From: Enterobacteriaceae endosymbiont of Donacia cinerea | GTDB taxonomy: Bacteria > Pseudomonadota > Gammaproteobacteria > Enterobacterales > Enterobacteriaceae | Length of the DNA: 64,000 bases | Direction of reading: 5' to 3' | NCBI RefSeq assembly: GCF_012569925.1 | Contig: NZ_CP046204.1 | Coordinates: forward strand, 398,897 to 462,896 | In this document: positions 48,067 through 57,855 of the stretch, piece after piece | Layout: each line of letters starts with the position of its first letter | Position numbering within the stretch: position 1 is the stretch's first letter | Notes under the pieces: generated by a model | Databases searched by the model: none | The model's input: only the letters and a program-made list of their open reading frames with translations | Told to the model about the DNA's origin: nothing | Translations under genes and position numbers: made by a program

Positions 48067-50478
48067 TTGAAAAATAAATATTATGATTCATCAAGTATTC
48101 AAATTTTAAAAGGATTAGATGCAGTTAAAAAAAGACCAGGAATGTATATTGGAAATACAGATGATGGTACTGGACTTCATCATATGGTATTTGAAGTTAT
48201 AGATAATGCTATTGATGAGTCTCTTTCTGGTTATTGTAAAAATATACATGTTGTTATTTATAATGATAATTCTATTTCTATTAGTGATGATGGGAGAGGT
48301 ATACCTACAGATATTCATAAAGAAGCTAAAATATCAGCTGCTGAAGTAATTATGACGATATTACATTCAGGAGGTAAATTTGATAATAAATCTTATAAAT
48401 TATCAGGAGGATTACATGGTGTAGGTATTTCTGTAGTAAATGCTTTATCTAAAAAATTAGAATTAGTTATTAAAAGAAATGGTAAATTGTATAAACAATT
48501 ATATTATTATGGAATACCACAAAATAAATTACAAATAATTGGTATAAGTAAAAATACAGGTACTAATATAAGATTTTGGCCTAATTATAATATATTTACT
48601 AATATTCAAACCTTTAATTATAAAATTTTATCTAAAAGATTACGAGAATTATCATTCTTAAATTCAGGATTGTTTATTTCCATTACCGATATTAAAAATA
48701 ATAAATATGATTCATTTCAATATTACGGAGGAATAAAAGAATTTATTAAATATTTAAATAAAAATAATAATCTTATACATAAAAATATTTTTTATTGTCA
48801 TAATAAAAATGATAAAACAAATATAGAAATTATTATGCAATGGAATAATTCTTTTAAAGAAAAAGTATATTGTTTTACAAATAATATACCACAAGAAAAT
48901 GGAGGAACTCATTTATCTGGATTAAAATCAGCTATAACACGTACAATTAATTTGTATATAGATAAAGAAGGTTATAATAAAAAAAAAAATATAAATATAA
49001 CAGGAGAAGACACAAGAGAAGGTTTAATTGCAATTATATCTATTAAAACTTTAAATCCTAAATTTTCCTCTCAAACTAAAGAAAAATTAATTTCATCAGA
49101 AATAAAATCTTTAGTAGAATGTTATGTTAATCAACAATTAATGTTTTTCTTATTAGAAAATCCTAGTGATGCTAAAAAAATAATAGAAAAAATAATTCGT
49201 GCAGCAAAAATAAGAGATTTAGCAAGAAAAACAAAAGATATTATAAAAAATCAAAACATTCTTAGTATATCTAGATTACCAGGAAAATTATCTGATTGTC
49301 AAGAAAATAATCCAAAATTATCTGAAATTTATTTAGTAGAAGGTGATTCTGCAGGAGGTTCTGCTAAACAAGGTAGAAATAGAAAAAATCAAGCAATTTT
49401 ACCCTTAAAAGGGAAAATTCTTAATGTAGAAAAAGCTGGTTTTAATAAAATTATTTCCTCTCAAGAAATAATTACATTAATTACTGCTTTAGGTTGTAAT
49501 ATACATTCTGGAAAATATAATTTGGATAAATTAAGATATCATAATATTATTATTATGACAGATGCAGATGTGGATGGAGCACATATTCGTACTTTATTAT
49601 TAACATTTTTTTATCGTCAAATGCCTAAAATTATAGAAAAAGGATATATATATATCGCTCAACCTCCATTATACAGAATAAAACAAGGTAAAAAAAAATT
49701 ATATATTAAAAATAATGCAGAAATGGAAATTTTTACATTAAATATAGCTTTAAATAACGCTATATTTTTTTTTAAAAATTCAAAAAAAAATTTGTCAGAT
49801 CAAAAATTACTAAATTTAGTGAATGAATATAATATTATAAAAAAAAATATGAAATCTTTAAAATATATTTTTTCTAATAAAATATTAAATGCCTTATTAT
49901 ATAATCTAAAATTAGAAAAATTAAACAACTATGATAATGTAAATTTGTGGATAAATAATTTATTATTATTTTTAAATAAAAAATATAGTAATATTAATTT
50001 TTCAGGAAATATACATAATAATATACAAAAAAATATTTTTGAACCAATAATTTATGAAGATAAATATGGTAATATAAGTAAATATTTACTAGATTATAAT
50101 TTTTTTATTAGTAATGAATATAATAAAATATGTTTATTAGGTAATAAATTAATTTCTTTAAAAGAAAAAAAAATTTTTCGTGTAGAGAAAGGTAAAAAAT
50201 ATCAATATATTAACTCTTTTGAAGAAGGTCTAGAATGGTTATTAAAAGAATCAAAAAAAAGTTTTACTGTACAAAGATATAAAGGATTAGGAGAAATGAA
50301 TCCTAATCAATTATGGGAAACAACGATGAATCCTTTAACTAGGAATATGTTAAAAGTAACAATTAAAGATGCAATAAAAGCAGATAAATTATTTTCTACT
50401 CTTATGGGTGATGAAGTTGAACCTAGAAGATTATTTATAAAAAAAAATGCTTTAAAAGTGACTAATATTGATATTTAA
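48067..50478 (+). CDS. gyrB: DNA gyrase subunit B
   Basis: An 803-residue GyrB (E. coli 804). Translation starts at TTG (48067), preceded by GAGAG, since only this start gives MKNKYYDSSSIQILKGLDAV, matching E. coli; no ATG in the frame fits. The GHKL ATPase shows EVIDNAIDES, DDGRGIPTDIH and GGLHGVGISVVNALS; the TOPRIM part shows YLVEGDSAGGSAKQGRNR, ILPLKGKILNVEKA and MTDADVDGAHIRTLLLTFFYRQM. The Gram-negative insertion (roughly 560-730) is present and K/N-rich, and the end carries QRYKGLGEMNPNQLWETTM. It supercoils DNA with GyrA. Confidence 0.98.
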   Translation: MKNKYYDSSSIQILKGLDAVKKRPGMYIGNTDDGTGLHHMVFEVIDNAIDESLSGYCKNIHVVIYNDNSISISDDGRGIPTDIHKEAKISAAEVIMTILHSGGKFDNKSYKLSGGLHGVGISVVNALSKKLELVIKRNGKLYKQLYYYGIPQNKLQIIGISKNTGTNIRFWPNYNIFTNIQTFNYKILSKRLRELSFLNSGLFISITDIKNNKYDSFQYYGGIKEFIKYLNKNNNLIHKNIFYCHNKNDKTNIEIIMQWNNSFKEKVYCFTNNIPQENGGTHLSGLKSAITRTINLYIDKEGYNKKKNINITGEDTREGLIAIISIKTLNPKFSSQTKEKLISSEIKSLVECYVNQQLMFFLLENPSDAKKIIEKIIRAAKIRDLARKTKDIIKNQNILSISRLPGKLSDCQENNPKLSEIYLVEGDSAGGSAKQGRNRKNQAILPLKGKILNVEKAGFNKIISSQEIITLITALGCNIHSGKYNLDKLRYHNIIIMTDADVDGAHIRTLLLTFFYRQMPKIIEKGYIYIAQPPLYRIKQGKKKLYIKNNAEMEIFTLNIALNNAIFFFKNSKKNLSDQKLLNLVNEYNIIKKNMKSLKYIFSNKILNALLYNLKLEKLNNYDNVNLWINNLLLFLNKKYSNINFSGNIHNNIQKNIFEPIIYEDKYGNISKYLLDYNFFISNEYNKICLLGNKLISLKEKKIFRVEKGKKYQYINSFEEGLEWLLKESKKSFTVQRYKGLGEMNPNQLWETTMNPLTRNMLKVTIKDAIKADKLFSTLMGDEVEPRRLFIKKNALKVTNIDI

Positions 50479-50482
50479 TATA

Positions 50483-50502
50483 TTACTTTTTTAAAAAAGT
50501 AA
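50483..50502. terminator. Palindrome after gyrB
   Basis: A perfect 20-bp palindrome TTACTTTTTTAAAAAAGTAA 5 bp after the gyrB stop, between gyrB and the convergent rpoZ. It can fold as a short hairpin but lacks a downstream T run. Confidence 0.4.
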
Positions 50503-50556
50503 GAATTTATAAATAATAAAAGTGTTATTATAAAATATAATTTATGGAAAAATAGA

Positions 50557-50808
50557 TTAATAATTATATATATCAACAGATTGCAGTTTTTTATCTATAT
50601 TTTTTTCATAATTATCTATAATTTTTTTATTTATTAATCCTTGTTCAATTTCTCTTAATGCTAATATAGTTGTTTTATCATTTTTTTCAGGTAATAATGG
50701 AATTTTACCTCTAATTTGAATTTGTCTAGCTCTTTTAGAGGCTATTATAACTAAGTCAAATCTATTACCTATTTTTTTCACAGCTTTTTCTACAGTAACT
50801 CTAGCCAT
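50557..50808 (-). CDS. rpoZ: RNA polymerase omega subunit
   Basis: An 83-residue omega subunit (E. coli 91) starting [20 protein letters not shown], followed by [37 protein letters not shown]. It helps fold and assemble the beta-prime subunit. The C-terminal acidic tail is shortened. gmk and spoT, its E. coli neighbours, are not adjacent here. Confidence 0.96.
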   Translation of the reverse strand: MARVTVEKAVKKIGNRFDLVIIASKRARQIQIRGKIPLLPEKNDKTTILALREIEQGLINKKIIDNYEKNIDKKLQSVDIYNY

Positions 50809-50899
50809 AATTAATAAACCATTTTTTATAAAAAAATTAATAAATTTAATTATTAATTTTATTTAAAGAAATATGATACTAAATATGTTAATTATTATA

Positions 50900-50920
50900 T
50901 CATGTTTTTTTTAAACATGA
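50900..50920. other. Hairpin in the rpoZ-ppa divergent region
   Basis: TCATGTTT / AAACATGA, a perfect 8-bp stem with a TTTTT loop, about 50 bp before the ppa ATG and in the divergent promoter region. It could be an operator or a leader hairpin; no known site is recognised. Confidence 0.35.
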
Positions 50921-50969
50921 AATTTTAATATTTTTAAAAATATCTTTTATATTTTAAGGAAATTATTAT

Positions 50970-51503
50970 ATGAACCTTAATAGTATACCTGCTGGTAAGA
51001 ATATCCCTAATGATATTAATGTAATTATTGAAATATCTTCTAATTCTAATGGAATAAAATATGAAGTTAATAAAAAATATGGAATATTATTTGTAGATCG
51101 ATTTATTAATATACCTATATTTTATCCATGTAATTATGGATATATAAATAATACTTTATCTTTAGATAAAGATCCGTTAGATGTATTAGTCATAACTAAT
51201 TATTCAATTATACCAGGATCTGTAATAAGATGTCGTCCTATAGGTTTATTAAATATGATAGATGAAGCAGGAGATGATAAAAAAATAATTGCAGTTCCAC
51301 ATAATAAGATTTCTCAAGAATTTATTTTAATAAAAGATATTATTGATTTATCAGTATTATTACAAAAAAAAATTATATATTTTTTTAAACATTATAAAGA
51401 TTTAGAACCAAAAAAATGGTGTCAAGTAAATAATTGGGGAAATGTTTTTGACGCACAAAAAGAAATTTTACTTTCTGTACAAAGATTTCAGCAAAAAAAA
51501 TAA
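50970..51503 (+). CDS. ppa: Inorganic pyrophosphatase
   Basis: A 177-residue family I pyrophosphatase (E. coli 176). It hydrolyses pyrophosphate to drive biosynthetic reactions. DRFINIPIFYPCNYGYINNT and DKDPLDVLVITN hold the metal and substrate residues (Asp of DxDPxD set), and EAGDDKKIIAVPH and FKHYKDLEPKKW follow. AAGGAAATTATTATATG provides a ribosome site. It stands alone between rpoZ and eno. Confidence 0.98.
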   Translation: MNLNSIPAGKNIPNDINVIIEISSNSNGIKYEVNKKYGILFVDRFINIPIFYPCNYGYINNTLSLDKDPLDVLVITNYSIIPGSVIRCRPIGLLNMIDEAGDDKKIIAVPHNKISQEFILIKDIIDLSVLLQKKIIYFFKHYKDLEPKKWCQVNNWGNVFDAQKEILLSVQRFQQKK

Positions 51504-51586
51504 TATTAATTAATATTTTTATAAATTTATATTATTATTATATAAAAATATATTATTAATATTATTAAATTTATTAAGGAAATAAG

Positions 51587-52834
51587 ATGTCTAAAATAAA
51601 AAAAATAGTAGGTAGAGAAATTATTGATTCTAGAGGATATCCTACTATTGAAGCAGAAGTACATTTAAATAATAACATAATTGGTATGGCTTCTGTTCCT
51701 TCTGGAGCATCAACTGGATCTAAAGAAGCAATAGAATTACGTGATGGAAATAAAAAAAGATTTTTAGGTAAAGGAGTTTTAAAATCTGTTAAAATAATTA
51801 ATACTATTTTTAATAAATATTTAATTAATCAAAATTCCTTAAATCAATCAAATATTGATGAAATCATGATTAATTTAGATAATACTGAAAATAAGTCTAA
51901 TTTTGGAGCTAATACAATTTTAGCTGTTTCTTTAGCTAATGCTAGAGCATCTGCTTTATTTAATAATATTCCATTATTTCAATATATTAGTGATATTAAT
52001 CATACAGAAAAAAAATTTTTTATGCCTTTACCAATGATTAACATTATTAATGGTGGTAAACATGCTGATAATAATTTAGATATACAAGAATTTATGATTC
52101 AACCTATTGGTGCAAAAAATATAAAAGAAGCCATACGTTATGGTGCAGAAATATTTCATCATTTATGTATTGTACTTAAAAAAAATAAATTAATTACCTC
52201 TGTTGGAGATGAAGGAGGTTATGCTCCAAATTTAAAAAATAATAGTGAAGCATTTAATATGATGTCAAAAGCAGTGAATAATGCTGGTCTTATTCTTGGA
52301 AAAGATATTACTTTTGCAATTGATTGTGCTGCTTCAGAATTATTTTATAATAATAAATATTATTTAAATAGTGAAAATATTAATCTTTCTTCAAAAGAAT
52401 TTACAGATTTTTTATATAATTTAACTAAAAAATATCCTATTACTTCAATAGAAGATGGTTTAGACGAAAATGATTGGAATGGTTTTATATACCAAACAAA
52501 AGTATTAGGTAATAAAATACAATTAGTAGGAGATGATTTATTTGTTACTAATAAAAAATATTTAAAAAAAGGTATTAAAAATAAAGTTGCTAATGCTATT
52601 TTAATAAAATTAAATCAAATTGGATCTCTTACAGAGACATTATCTACTATTAAAATAGCTAAAAAAGCAGGATATAAAATTATTATTTCACATAGATCTG
52701 GAGAAACAGAAGATACATTTATTTCTGATTTAGCTGTAGGAACAAATGCTGATCAAATTAAAACTGGTTCAATGAGTCGTTCTGATAGAAATGCAAAATA
52801 TAATCAATTAATTAGGATTGAAGAAAAATTATAA
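51587..52834 (+). CDS. eno: Enolase
   Basis: A 415-residue enolase (E. coli 432), interconverting 2-phosphoglycerate and PEP, and so feeding the PTS genes in this window with PEP. Conserved segments: [70 protein letters not shown] (catalytic Glu region), [35 protein letters not shown] (catalytic Lys) and [12 protein letters not shown]. The C-terminus is a little short after [21 protein letters not shown] precedes the ATG. pyrG is not upstream as in E. coli. Confidence 0.98.
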   Translation: MSKIKKIVGREIIDSRGYPTIEAEVHLNNNIIGMASVPSGASTGSKEAIELRDGNKKRFLGKGVLKSVKIINTIFNKYLINQNSLNQSNIDEIMINLDNTENKSNFGANTILAVSLANARASALFNNIPLFQYISDINHTEKKFFMPLPMINIINGGKHADNNLDIQEFMIQPIGAKNIKEAIRYGAEIFHHLCIVLKKNKLITSVGDEGGYAPNLKNNSEAFNMMSKAVNNAGLILGKDITFAIDCAASELFYNNKYYLNSENINLSSKEFTDFLYNLTKKYPITSIEDGLDENDWNGFIYQTKVLGNKIQLVGDDLFVTNKKYLKKGIKNKVANAILIKLNQIGSLTETLSTIKIAKKAGYKIIISHRSGETEDTFISDLAVGTNADQIKTGSMSRSDRNAKYNQLIRIEEKL

Positions 52835-52847
52835 ATTATTTTTATAA

Positions 52848-52875
52848 ACTATGTTGTGTATATATCCAACATAGT
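52848..52875 (+). terminator. Probable terminator after eno
   Basis: A 9-bp stem ACTATGTTG / CAACATAGT (52848-52856 and 52867-52875) with a 10-nt loop, 13 bp after the eno stop, followed by AAAATATTATTTTATT. The stem is unusually GC-containing for this sequence, but the T run is imperfect. Confidence 0.6.
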
Positions 52876-52907
52876 AAAATATTATTTTATTAAATAAATA
52901 ATTTAAA

Positions 52908-54614
52908 ATGAAAAAAAAATATACAGAAAAAGAAATAATTTTGTGGTTAAAAAAACAAAGTTTTTTTGCTAAAAATTTCTTAAAAATATCTTATTTATTA
53001 AATTTTATTAATATATGTATATTAATTATTCAAAATTGGATATTATCCAAACAAATACAGACTTTTTTTTTAAAAGAAAATAAAAATAAAATTTTTTATT
53101 ATTATATAATATTATTTTTATGTTTTATAATAAAAACATTTATAACTCTTATAATAAATAAAATCAATTTTTATTATAGTCAAATAATAAAAATTTCTAT
53201 TAGAAAAAAAATTTTAAATAGACTAAAATCTATATACTATAAACATTTTACAAATCAAACATCAGGATCTGATATATCATTAATTATAAATCAAGTAGAA
53301 AATTTACAAAATTATTATAATCAATATATACCTAATTTTTTTACTACTAAAGTAACAACATTACTAATTTTAATTATCATCTTTTATATTAGTTGGATAA
53401 TAGATTTAATACTAGTTATTATTAGTGTAGTAACAATTTTTTTTATAATATTAATTGGGGAAAAAGCAACAAGAAAAAATAAAAAAAATTTTAAAATATT
53501 ATCCATTTTAAATGGATTATTTTTTGATAGATTAAAAGGTATAGAAACTATTAGATTATTTAATTTTTCTATAATCGAAATAAAAAAAATTTCTTTTTAT
53601 ATAGAAAAATATAGACAAAAAAATATTGAAATATTAAAAATTATCTTTTTAACTTCAGCTATTTTAGAGTTTCTTTCTTCTATTTCTTTAGCTTTTATTA
53701 TTATGTACTTTAGTTTTACATATTTACACATAATAAATTTTGGTTTTTATAATAAAAACATTAAAATATTACATAGTTTTTTTATATTAATGTTGATTTT
53801 TGAGTATTTTCAAAATTTTAGTAATTTAGGATTACTATATCATATAAAATCTAAAGCAATTGGCGCAGCTAATGATATTATAAAATTATTAAATAATAAA
53901 AAATATATTAATTTAAAAAATAAAAAAAAAATTTTTTTAAAAAAAGTAAATAAATTAGAAATAAAAGCTAAAAATTTAATTATCAAAAATAAAAAAGGTC
54001 ATATATTAATAGGCCCTGTGTCTTTTAAAATATTTTCTGGACAAAATATAGTTATTACAGGTCCAAATGGATGTGGAAAAACAACATTATTTAATTTATT
54101 TTTAGGTATATTACCATACGATGGTTCATTTAAAATTAATAATATTGAATTTAAAGATATAGATTTATATAATTGGTATAAAAAAATTTCATGTGTAAAA
54201 CAGAATCCTATATTACCTGCTATAACAATTCAAAAAAATTTATTTTTTAATAAAAAATTAAATAAAAATAAAATACAAAAAATTATAAAAGAAATTGGTA
54301 TAACAAGTTTTTTAAAAAAATTACCTAAGGGGATAAATACATCTTTATATAAAGAAAATATATATTTATCAGTAGGTCAAATACAAAGAATCGCAATTGC
54401 TAGAGCATTAATTAAAAATCATATAATATTATTATTAGACGAACCAATATCTAATATTGATATTAAAAGTCAATGTGATATTATTAAATCAATAAAAAAA
54501 AATATTTCACCGTTTAAAATTAATATAACAATTACACATAAAATATATAAAATAAATTATTATAATGAAATTTGGTATATGAAAAATGGAAAGATTATAA
54601 AAAAAATATTTTAA
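52908..54614 (+). CDS. cydD: Glutathione/cysteine ABC exporter subunit CydD
   Basis: A 568-residue half-transporter (E. coli CydD 588): six membrane segments, then an ABC ATPase with Walker A GPNGCGKTTL, signature LSVGQIQRIAIARAL (LSGGQ is LSVGQ) and Walker B LLLDEPISNID. The start EIILWLKKQSFFAKNFL matches E. coli CydD LTRWLKQQSVISQRWL. CydDC exports reduced thiols and haem and is needed to assemble cytochrome bd oxidase. It is followed 42 bp later by cydC and then infA, the E. coli order minus aat; trxB, on the other side in E. coli, is here after infA. Confidence 0.95.
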   Translation: MKKKYTEKEIILWLKKQSFFAKNFLKISYLLNFINICILIIQNWILSKQIQTFFLKENKNKIFYYYIILFLCFIIKTFITLIINKINFYYSQIIKISIRKKILNRLKSIYYKHFTNQTSGSDISLIINQVENLQNYYNQYIPNFFTTKVTTLLILIIIFYISWIIDLILVIISVVTIFFIILIGEKATRKNKKNFKILSILNGLFFDRLKGIETIRLFNFSIIEIKKISFYIEKYRQKNIEILKIIFLTSAILEFLSSISLAFIIMYFSFTYLHIINFGFYNKNIKILHSFFILMLIFEYFQNFSNLGLLYHIKSKAIGAANDIIKLLNNKKYINLKNKKKIFLKKVNKLEIKAKNLIIKNKKGHILIGPVSFKIFSGQNIVITGPNGCGKTTLFNLFLGILPYDGSFKINNIEFKDIDLYNWYKKISCVKQNPILPAITIQKNLFFNKKLNKNKIQKIIKEIGITSFLKKLPKGINTSLYKENIYLSVGQIQRIAIARALIKNHIILLLDEPISNIDIKSQCDIIKSIKKNISPFKINITITHKIYKINYYNEIWYMKNGKIIKKIF

Positions 54615-54656
54615 TATTTTAAAAATAAACTTTTATTAAAATAAAGAATTTTCAAA

Positions 54657-56408
54657 ATGTTTTATTTATTTTATTTTTTAAAAAATTATCAAGAATATAT
54701 TAAAAAAATTTTTTTAGGAATTTTTTTATCTATAATAAATAATTTAATGAATTTGTTTTTATCTATAATATCTGGATATTTACTATCTTCTACTTTTTTA
54801 TTAAATATTAAAAATAATAATGTATATTATAATTATATTATACCTACAACTATTATTCGATTTATTTCAATAATAAAAATTATTACTAAATATTTTGAAA
54901 AAATAATTCAACATAATAATACTTTATATTTATTAAAAAATTTAAGAATTTTAATTTTAAATAAAATTTTTCCTTTATATCCATCAAATTTAATTTTTAT
55001 TGATAATATTGAAATATTAAATATGTTAATTTCAGATATCGAAACATTAGATTTTTTATATTTACAAATAATTACACCTGTTTTAATAATAAGTATTATT
55101 ACTTTAATAATTTTATTATATTTAATTTTATTTAATATAATTTTTTTTATTATTTTATTTGTTAATATTACTATATTAATAATATTTTATGTTTTTTACT
55201 TTTATGAAAATGGTAAAATAATAGGAAAAAAAAATATAGATATAAAAAAAAAATATTATTATTTAATAAATAATTTTTTATCACATTGTGTAGAATATAA
55301 AATCTTTGAAGGTATAAATTATATATCTAATAAAATTAATATTTTAGAATTAAAATGGCAAAAAATCCAATTAATAAAAAATAATTTAAATATTAACTCG
55401 CAACTATTAATAAATATTATAACTGATATTAATATAATTATTATATTATTATACAATCATATATATATTTATGATTTAATATTACAATATAAAATTATAG
55501 TATTTATATTATTTTTAATAACATTTTCCAAAATATTATTTCCTCTAAATAATGTTTTCCAAAATATTCATGAAATTTTTTTTTCTGCTAAAAAAATTTT
55601 TAGTATTATAAATAAAAAAACAACTATCTATTTTATAAAAAAAAGCAAAAATAAAAATAATATTAATTATCCTATAGAATTAAATATAAATAATCTATTT
55701 TTCTATTATAATAAAAAATATCCATATATATTAAAAAATATCTCTTTATATATAAAAAAAGAACAAAAAGTGGCTATTACTGGATATAATGGTAGTGGAA
55801 AATCTACATTATTTATGTTATTAACTCGAGCATGGGATCCTGTAAAAGGGAAAATTTACTTAAATAAATATAATTTAAAAAAATGGGATTTATTTTCATT
55901 AAGAAAAAATATAAGTGTATTACCTCAAAAAATATATTTATTTAGTGATACGTTAAAAAATAATATTTTATTAAATAATCAAGATAATGTAGAGATTAAT
56001 AATAAATATTTAGTGAAAATTTTAAAATTAGTAGGTTTAAAAAAATTATTAAATAAAAATAAAAATTTTAATTTAGATCAATGGATGGGAGAAGGAGGGA
56101 GAATCCTTTCAGGGGGAGAATTAAAAAAATTAGGAATAGCTAGAATTATATTTCATAATGGAAATTTAATTTTATTAGATGAACTTACAGAAGGATTAGA
56201 TCAAATTTCATCTATTAAAATAGTTAATTTAATTTTAACTATTTTTAAAAAAAAAACAATTATATTTATTACACATAATATTAATATTATGAAAAAAATG
56301 GATTGTATTTATTTTATGTATAATGGTTTTTTAGTTGAAAAAGGTAAATATAATGATTTAATAAATAAAAAAGGATATTATTGGCATTATATAAAAAATA
56401 ATATATGA
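54657..56408 (+). CDS. cydC: Glutathione/cysteine ABC exporter subunit CydC
   Basis: A 583-residue half-transporter (E. coli CydC 573) with N-terminal membrane domain and ABC ATPase: Walker A GYNGSGKSTLF, Q-loop region VLPQKIYLFSDTLKNNIL, signature LSGGELKKLGIARI, Walker B LILLDELTEGLD and H-loop FITHN. It pairs with CydD for cytochrome bd maturation. The membrane domain is very K/N/I-rich and diverged. The ATPase motifs are intact, more canonical than those of CydD. cydA and cydB are not in the window. Confidence 0.94.
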   Translation: MFYLFYFLKNYQEYIKKIFLGIFLSIINNLMNLFLSIISGYLLSSTFLLNIKNNNVYYNYIIPTTIIRFISIIKIITKYFEKIIQHNNTLYLLKNLRILILNKIFPLYPSNLIFIDNIEILNMLISDIETLDFLYLQIITPVLIISIITLIILLYLILFNIIFFIILFVNITILIIFYVFYFYENGKIIGKKNIDIKKKYYYLINNFLSHCVEYKIFEGINYISNKINILELKWQKIQLIKNNLNINSQLLINIITDINIIIILLYNHIYIYDLILQYKIIVFILFLITFSKILFPLNNVFQNIHEIFFSAKKIFSIINKKTTIYFIKKSKNKNNINYPIELNINNLFFYYNKKYPYILKNISLYIKKEQKVAITGYNGSGKSTLFMLLTRAWDPVKGKIYLNKYNLKKWDLFSLRKNISVLPQKIYLFSDTLKNNILLNNQDNVEINNKYLVKILKLVGLKKLLNKNKNFNLDQWMGEGGRILSGGELKKLGIARIIFHNGNLILLDELTEGLDQISSIKIVNLILTIFKKKTIIFITHNINIMKKMDCIYFMYNGFLVEKGKYNDLINKKGYYWHYIKNNI

Positions 56409-56444
56409 TTATAATCATAATATTTTATATTATAAGGTACAATA

Positions 56445-56663
56445 ATGTCTAAAGAAGAAAATATAGAAATGCAAGGTGTAGTATTAAATACATTACCTAA
56501 TACTATTTTTCATGTAAAATTAGAAAATGGACATATAATAACAGCTCATATTTCAGGTAAAATGAGAAAAAATTATATTCGTATATTAACAGGAGATAAA
56601 GTTACTGTTGAATTAACACCTTATGATTTAAAAAAAGGTAGAATTATTTTTCGTAGTCGGTAA
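56445..56663 (+). CDS. infA: Translation initiation factor IF-1
   Basis: A 72-residue IF-1, the E. coli length: [20 protein letters not shown], then [51 protein letters not shown]. It occupies the 30S A site during initiation. AAGGTACAATAATG gives a ribosome site. It follows cydC by 36 bp, E. coli order without aat, and is convergent with trxB. Confidence 0.98.
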   Translation: MSKEENIEMQGVVLNTLPNTIFHVKLENGHIITAHISGKMRKNYIRILTGDKVTVELTPYDLKKGRIIFRSR

Positions 56664-56737
56664 TTTAATATTAATTAAATAATTTTTTAAAAAATTATAA
56701 TTTATATAATATTATTAATTATTTTAAAAAAAACTAA

Positions 56738-57706
56738 TTATTTATTAATTTTACTTAAAAATTTTTTAGCATCTAGTGCAGCCATACATCCTGTAGCTGC
56801 TGAAGTGATTGCTTGTCTATAAGTATTATCCATAACATCACCAGCAGCAAAAATTCCAGTTATATTTGTTTCTGTAAAATTTGAATTTTTAAAATTATTT
56901 TTATTAGTTAAAATATAACCATTTTTATCTAAATTTAATATTTTTTGAAATAAAAAACTATTAGGTATTGTACCAATTAAAATAAATACTCCATATACGG
57001 GTATAATTTTAATGTTTTTATTATTTAAAGAAGAAATTTTTATTCCTGTCACTCCAGTATCATTACCTAGTATTTCCTTGACTATATAAGGAACATGTAA
57101 TATTATTTTTTTACTTTTTACTAATAATTTTAATTTTTGAAGTAATATTTTCTCAGCGATAAATTTACTTTTTCTATGAATTAAATGTATTGTAGAGGTA
57201 ATTTTTGATAAATATAATGCTTCTTCTATTGCAGAATTACCACCTCCTACAATTGCAACTGTTTTATTTCGGTAAAAAAAACCATCACATACAGTACAGG
57301 AAGAAACACCTTTTCCTATAAATTTTTTTTCAGAATCCAAACCCAAAAATTTTGGATATGATCCTGTTGCAATAATCATGCTATCACATTTATATGTGAA
57401 TAAATTACCTTGTACAATAAAAGGTGTTTTATTTAAATTAATAATTTTTATTATTGTATCATTTATAATATTAGTACCAAAATATAATGCATGATTATAT
57501 AATTGATTCATTAATTTTTGTCCAGTTATATTTGGAAAATTTCCTGGCCAATTTTCTATATTAAAAGTTTGTGTTAATTGTCCTCCAATCTGATTTCCTG
57601 TAATTATTATAGGATTTAAATTAGCTCTTGCAGCATATATTGCTGATGTATAACCAGCAGGACCAGATCCTAAAATAAGAAGTTTTGTTTTTTTATTATT
57701 TTTCAT
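56738..57706 (-). CDS. trxB: Thioredoxin reductase
   Basis: A 322-residue flavoprotein (E. coli 321) that reduces thioredoxin with NADPH. The FAD motif is LGSGPAGYTSAIYAARANL, the redox cysteines are in CTVCDGFFY, the NADPH motif is VGGGNSAIEEALYL, and TGIFAAGDVMDNTYRQAITSAATGCMAALDA closes the FAD domain. It supplies electrons for NrdAB through thioredoxin. In E. coli it is next to the cydDC operon; here it has moved to the other side of infA, or an inversion occurred. It is divergent from serS. Confidence 0.98.
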   Translation of the reverse strand: MKNNKKTKLLILGSGPAGYTSAIYAARANLNPIIITGNQIGGQLTQTFNIENWPGNFPNITGQKLMNQLYNHALYFGTNIINDTIIKIINLNKTPFIVQGNLFTYKCDSMIIATGSYPKFLGLDSEKKFIGKGVSSCTVCDGFFYRNKTVAIVGGGNSAIEEALYLSKITSTIHLIHRKSKFIAEKILLQKLKLLVKSKKIILHVPYIVKEILGNDTGVTGIKISSLNNKNIKIIPVYGVFILIGTIPNSFLFQKILNLDKNGYILTNKNNFKNSNFTETNITGIFAAGDVMDNTYRQAITSAATGCMAALDAKKFLSKINK

Positions 57707-57855
57707 ATATATTTACTATTTTAATATTTTAATTATTATATATAAAATATATGATATTAAATATCAAATATTTTTAAAAATTTAAATATGTATAAAAAAA
57801 GTTTTATGCTAAAATTATGTAGTATTCTTATATATTTACATATATGGAAAATATT

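Noticed and set aside
56679-56698. 20-bp palindrome ATAATTTTTTAAAAAATTAT between infA and trxB
   Set aside because: Made only of A and T in a low-complexity gap, without a T run; probably chance.
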